Source: Aureimonas sp. AU22
GTDB taxonomy: Bacteria > Pseudomonadota > Alphaproteobacteria > Rhizobiales > Rhizobiaceae
DNA: 64,000 nucleotides
Reading direction: 5' to 3'
Assembly (NCBI RefSeq): GCF_001463745.1
Contig: NZ_BBWJ01000058.1
Location: forward strand, 1-64,000
Part shown: in pieces, positions 61,360 through 64,000 of the stretch
Layout: each line of letters starts with the position of its first letter
How positions within the stretch are numbered: position 1 is the first letter of the stretch
Notes under the pieces: model-generated
The model's input: only the letters and a program-made list of their open reading frames with translations
What the model was told of the DNA's origin: nothing
Databases searched by the model: none
Position numbers and translations under genes: made by a program

Positions 61360-62075
61360 AGCGGCGCTCCCTCGACGGGGGTGAGGGTCGTGGCGGCCGT
61401 TTGCGATGGGCCTTTCCGGCGGCGGAAGAGCCACAGGCCGACGATGCCGTAGAGGGCGCGGAAGGCGAAGGTAATCGAGATGTAGATCGCAGCCAGGACG
61501 AGGAAGGTCTCCAAGCTGCGGAAGGTCTGTGACTCGATTCGGGCGCCGGCCAGCGTCAGTTCGCTCGCCGAGATCGCCGATACGATAGAGGTCCCCAGAA
61601 GGGTCAGCGTCAGCTGCCCGGTCAGCGCAGGATAGACGATCCGGATGGCGGGAACGACGATAACGTATCTGAGGACCTGCAGCCTAGACATGCCAAGCGC
61701 AAGGCCGGCCTCGACCTGCGTTCTCGGGATTGCAAGGATCCCCGCCCTGAAGATCTCGGTGGAATAGGCTCCGAGGTTGACGGATACGGCGAGCAGCGCC
61801 GCCTGCTCCGCGCTGAGGCGCAGACCGAGATAAGGAAGCCCGAAGAAGATCAGGAAGAGCTGGACGAGAAGCGGGGTGTTTCGGAACGCCTCGACGTAGA
61901 CGGCCACGATGCGGCCTGCCCAACGGGGTCCGTCGGTGCGCAGTAGCGCGGCTACCAGACCGATCGTGAGACCAATGGCGATCGCCTGAGCCGAAAGAAC
62001 GATAGTGTCGATCGCGCCCTGAACCAGGAGGTCCGACCGGGCAAAAACAGGACCGAAGTTCATCGCGTAGTCCAT
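61356..62075 (-). CDS. amino-acid-type ABC transporter permease
   Basis: A 239-residue permease, partner of the one at 60703, with about five membrane segments. Its EAA loop is VEAGLALGMSRLQVLRYVIV, and LLGTSIVSAISASELTLAG follows. It begins 72 bases after the binding-protein gene, with a hairpin between. The two permeases form the heterodimeric channel. Confidence 0.9.
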   Translation of the reverse strand: MDYAMNFGPVFARSDLLVQGAIDTIVLSAQAIAIGLTIGLVAALLRTDGPRWAGRIVAVYVEAFRNTPLLVQLFLIFFGLPYLGLRLSAEQAALLAVSVNLGAYSTEIFRAGILAIPRTQVEAGLALGMSRLQVLRYVIVVPAIRIVYPALTGQLTLTLLGTSIVSAISASELTLAGARIESQTFRSLETFLVLAAIYISITFAFRALYGIVGLWLFRRRKGPSQTAATTLTPVEGAPL

Positions 62076-62091
62076 GGACGGCCTCCTCTGC

Positions 62092-62116
62092 CGGGAGGAA
62101 CACGAGGCTCCTCCCG
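62092..62116 (-). promoter_or_regulatory. intercistronic hairpin after the binding-protein gene
   Basis: A perfect eight-base stem, CGGGAGGA/TCCTCCCG with a nine-base loop, lies between the binding-protein stop and the permease start. It has no T-run. It probably sets the ratio of binding protein to membrane components. Confidence 0.6.
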
Positions 62117-62147
62117 CGGCACGGTCACGGGTTTCGGGCGAAGGACG

Positions 62148-62957
62148 TCAGAAGGTGGGAAGCTTGCCGCCGGGGATCGGGACGCCGACCCACTTCTCGT
62201 GGAGCTGGCCGAGGCGGCCGGTCACTTCGGAATAGTAGATGAAGTTGTTCAACCACTGGTGCAACTCCTGCGCGTCCTTGCGCACGGCCATGGACCAGTA
62301 GAGCGTGAAGATCGGAACGTCGTTCTTGACCTCAAGGTTTGACAGGTTCCGCTTGGCGATGATGTCATTCGCCACGGTTGCGACGGCGGCCGTGGCGTCG
62401 ACTTGCCCGGACACAAGCGCCTGCATGGCGAGCGCGTCGTCGTCGAACCGCACGACCTCCAGACCCTCGACCCCGTATCCGCTGACCGCAACGTCCTGCG
62501 TGCTCCCGCGGGGCACGGACACGCGTTTCCCGGCCAGACCCTCCAGGCTCGTCAGCGGGAGATCCTTGGCCGCCACGAAGCGCATCTCGTAGGCGCCGTA
62601 GGGATTGGTCATGAGGAATGTCTTCGCCCGTTCGGGCGTCGCCGTCATATGTGCGATCAGCATATCGACGCGGCCGGATTCGAGTGCGGCAGCTCGCGAG
62701 GCGTTGTTCACCGGAACGACGTCCACCTCGACGCCAAGATTTTTAGCGACGTCCTTGGCGAGATCGACCAGGAACCCGTCGGTTTTTCCTGACGCATCCG
62801 TGGTGTCGTATGGCGGGATTCCGGTCAGGACTCCGATGGAGATCCTACCCTTCCCTGTGATGTCCGCAATCGACTGAGCCGATGCCGCAGTGGATACGGC
62901 GATGGCCGCGGCGATGCCTGCGACGGCCGCAAGCTGGCCGAAGAACTTCAGGGTCAT
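62148..62957 (-). CDS. amino-acid-type ABC transporter substrate-binding protein
   Basis: A 269-residue periplasmic binding protein of SBP family 3, with a signal peptide at about 1-28 (ending ASAQ). Family elements are ISIGVLTGIPPYDTTDASGK, TDGFLVDLAKDVAKNLGV, ESGRVDMLIAHMTATPERA and VSVPRGSTQDVAV. The usual Asp for the amino group in SBP3 proteins is not obvious, which would allow a ligand that is not an amino acid. It is the first gene of the catabolic operon and follows GGGAGAA. Confidence 0.9.
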   Translation of the reverse strand: MTLKFFGQLAAVAGIAAAIAVSTAASAQSIADITGKGRISIGVLTGIPPYDTTDASGKTDGFLVDLAKDVAKNLGVEVDVVPVNNASRAAALESGRVDMLIAHMTATPERAKTFLMTNPYGAYEMRFVAAKDLPLTSLEGLAGKRVSVPRGSTQDVAVSGYGVEGLEVVRFDDDALAMQALVSGQVDATAAVATVANDIIAKRNLSNLEVKNDVPIFTLYWSMAVRKDAQELHQWLNNFIYYSEVTGRLGQLHEKWVGVPIPGGKLPTF

Positions 62958-63053
62958 CAGATGTTCTCCCAAACGAGACGGACAAGGCGACCTCCATCGC
63001 CTGGGTGCCGTCATCCGCGACGAACCTCCCGCCGCTCGCTGACTACCCTTGAC

Positions 63054-63082
63054 ATATGACTTATGACATAAGTACCTGTCAA
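63054..63082 (-). promoter_or_regulatory. promoter and operator of the catabolic operon
   Basis: On the minus strand, TTGACA (63082-63077) and TCATAT (63059-63054) are spaced by 17 bases, forming a good -35 and a weak -10. The spacer holds the perfect palindrome ACTTATG-A-CATAAGT (63059-63073). A repressor bound there would cover the promoter. The divergent GntR-family protein is the obvious candidate. TTGACA also occurs on the plus strand at 63049-63054. Confidence 0.65.
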
Positions 63083-63162
63083 CAGGCTTATGGCGTTGTG
63101 TTTCGAGGGATCGACGGTACGCATTCCTCGTTGCGGCGGGGACACCCGGCAAAGGGGCAAGC

Positions 63163-63897
63163 ATGGACCGGCAGGAAAAATCAGTGCCCAAGGCCCGCGG
63201 CAAGCTCGCGGAACAGATCGTTGCGGCCTTCGAGGAGCGCATCCTTGCGGGCAATATGGCGGTCGGCGAGAGGATGCCTTCGGAAGCCGAGATCGCTCGG
63301 GAGTTCTCGGTCTCGTCACGGCCCGTCCGGGAGGCAATGCAGATCCTCGCGACGAAAGGTCTGATCCGTCTCCGCCACGGTGAGAAGGCGACCGTAGCTA
63401 GGGACGACGTCGACGAATACCTCGGCACTTTGGCGACGAGCATCCGGCGGTCTCTCAGCCGGGATCCAGCCTACCTCACCGAACTCATGGTCGTCCGAAG
63501 GATGATCGAGAGCGATGTCATCGATCTTCTAGTCGTCCGGACTGATGCCGACTACCGCCCTGTCGAGGCCGCATTGGAAGAGATGCGAGCGGCAGGGGAA
63601 TGCAAGGATTTCCTGCGCTTTGCCGATGCCGACGCAGCGTTTCACCGCGCCCTTGTGAACGCTGGCGGAAATGGAATCCTGTCGGTGTTCTACGACAATG
63701 TTTTCGGCCTCGTCACCGAAGTTATCCGCCTGACTTCGAGCGTGCCGACAAAGTCGTACGAGGATGCCTACGCCGAGCATGCTGCGATCTACGACGCAAT
63801 TCGTTCAGGCGATTCGGAAAAGGCCAAGCGGGCTATGAGAGCGCATATCGACAACAGCTCGGAGTACCTGCAGGTCGCCATACGATCAAAGAAGTAG
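63163..63897 (+). CDS. GntR-family regulator, FadR subfamily
   Basis: A 244-residue repressor with an N-terminal winged helix at about 15-80 (GERMPSEAEIAREFSVSSRPVREAMQILATKGLIRLRHG) and a helical FCD ligand domain with likely metal-binding residues (FADADAAFHRALVNAGGN and, near the end, HAAIYDAIRSGDSEKAKRAMRAHI). FCD regulators commonly sense organic acids such as lactate, pyruvate or sugar acids. This supports the idea that the divergent operon handles a hydroxy or keto acid rather than an amino acid. Confidence 0.93.
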   Translation: MDRQEKSVPKARGKLAEQIVAAFEERILAGNMAVGERMPSEAEIAREFSVSSRPVREAMQILATKGLIRLRHGEKATVARDDVDEYLGTLATSIRRSLSRDPAYLTELMVVRRMIESDVIDLLVVRTDADYRPVEAALEEMRAAGECKDFLRFADADAAFHRALVNAGGNGILSVFYDNVFGLVTEVIRLTSSVPTKSYEDAYAEHAAIYDAIRSGDSEKAKRAMRAHIDNSSEYLQVAIRSKK

Positions 63898-64000
63898 GCT
63901 GGCCCGTCCCTCTAGCGCGTCTTTGTATTATAGAGAGCTCTCAATAAAAAGTACGCTGCTGCGACTCAAAAATATAGTAATTCTTGTATTTGCGCAGTCG
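63898..64000. other. AT-rich right end of the window
   Basis: No gene is visible. The last 75 bases are markedly AT-rich and include a perfect palindrome GAGAGCTCTC at 63933-63942. This could be the promoter region of a gene outside the window. Confidence 0.3.

Noticed and set aside
1-64000. CRISPR array, tRNA or rRNA genes, intact prophage or integrative element
   Set aside because: I found no regularly spaced repeats, no cloverleaf-like or rRNA-like sequence, and no integrase or phage structural genes. Only an ISL3 fragment indicates past mobility.

Overview
The window is G+C-rich, densely coded DNA from an alphaproteobacterium. The best fit is the Hyphomicrobiales (Rhizobiales), possibly an Aurantimonas/Aureimonas-like genus. 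This placement is inferred from gene content: a fused indolepyruvate ferredoxin oxidoreductase, a BTLCP cysteine protease, a PraR-like XRE regulator, and PrsDE-type secretion beside exopolysaccharide genes. No rRNA, tRNA, CRISPR array or intact mobile element was seen.

0-13 kb is mostly housekeeping: indolepyruvate oxidoreductase, two small unknown proteins, an O-antigen-ligase-like membrane protein, an XRE regulator, an M20 amidohydrolase, a D,D-carboxypeptidase translationally coupled to a CobW/COG0523 GTPase, a TusA-like protein, a DUF924 protein, a GNAT/FemAB-like protein and MurNAc-6-phosphate etherase (murQ).

13.6-41 kb is an envelope and exopolysaccharide region. It holds a small RTX protein, a LapG-like cysteine protease, a metallophosphoesterase, a Wza-type export protein, a type I secretion ABC/HlyD pair, a Wzc-type tyrosine autokinase, a Wzy-like polymerase or ligase, one GT4 glycosyltransferase, two families of acyltransferase, a 1111-residue beta-helix/RTX/Ig-like secreted protein, and two Tat-exported polysaccharide-active enzymes (a deacetylase-fold protein and a heparin-lyase-like protein). 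The likely theme is synthesis, export and remodelling of a surface polysaccharide, with the RTX proteins leaving through the local type I system. No priming glycosyltransferase, flippase or outer-membrane TolC partner is in view.

41.8-48.2 kb is a LacI-controlled ABC importer of the Fbp/Afu type, in one operon with an inositol-monophosphatase-like enzyme. This suggests uptake of a phosphorylated sugar or polyol rather than iron. 48.3-49.2 kb is decayed DNA: an ISL3 transposase remnant and a pseudogene with an in-frame stop.

49.4-57.2 kb carries a tannase/feruloyl-esterase-family enzyme, a beta-lactamase-fold esterase, an NMT1/SsuA-type ABC importer, a PrpF-family isomerase and a LysR regulator. 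57.5-63.9 kb is one leftward operon (amino-acid-type ABC importer, HpcH/HpaI aldolase, SDR, RraA-type aldolase) controlled by a divergent FadR-type GntR regulator. Together these last two blocks look like uptake and catabolism of plant-derived aromatic or hydroxy acids.
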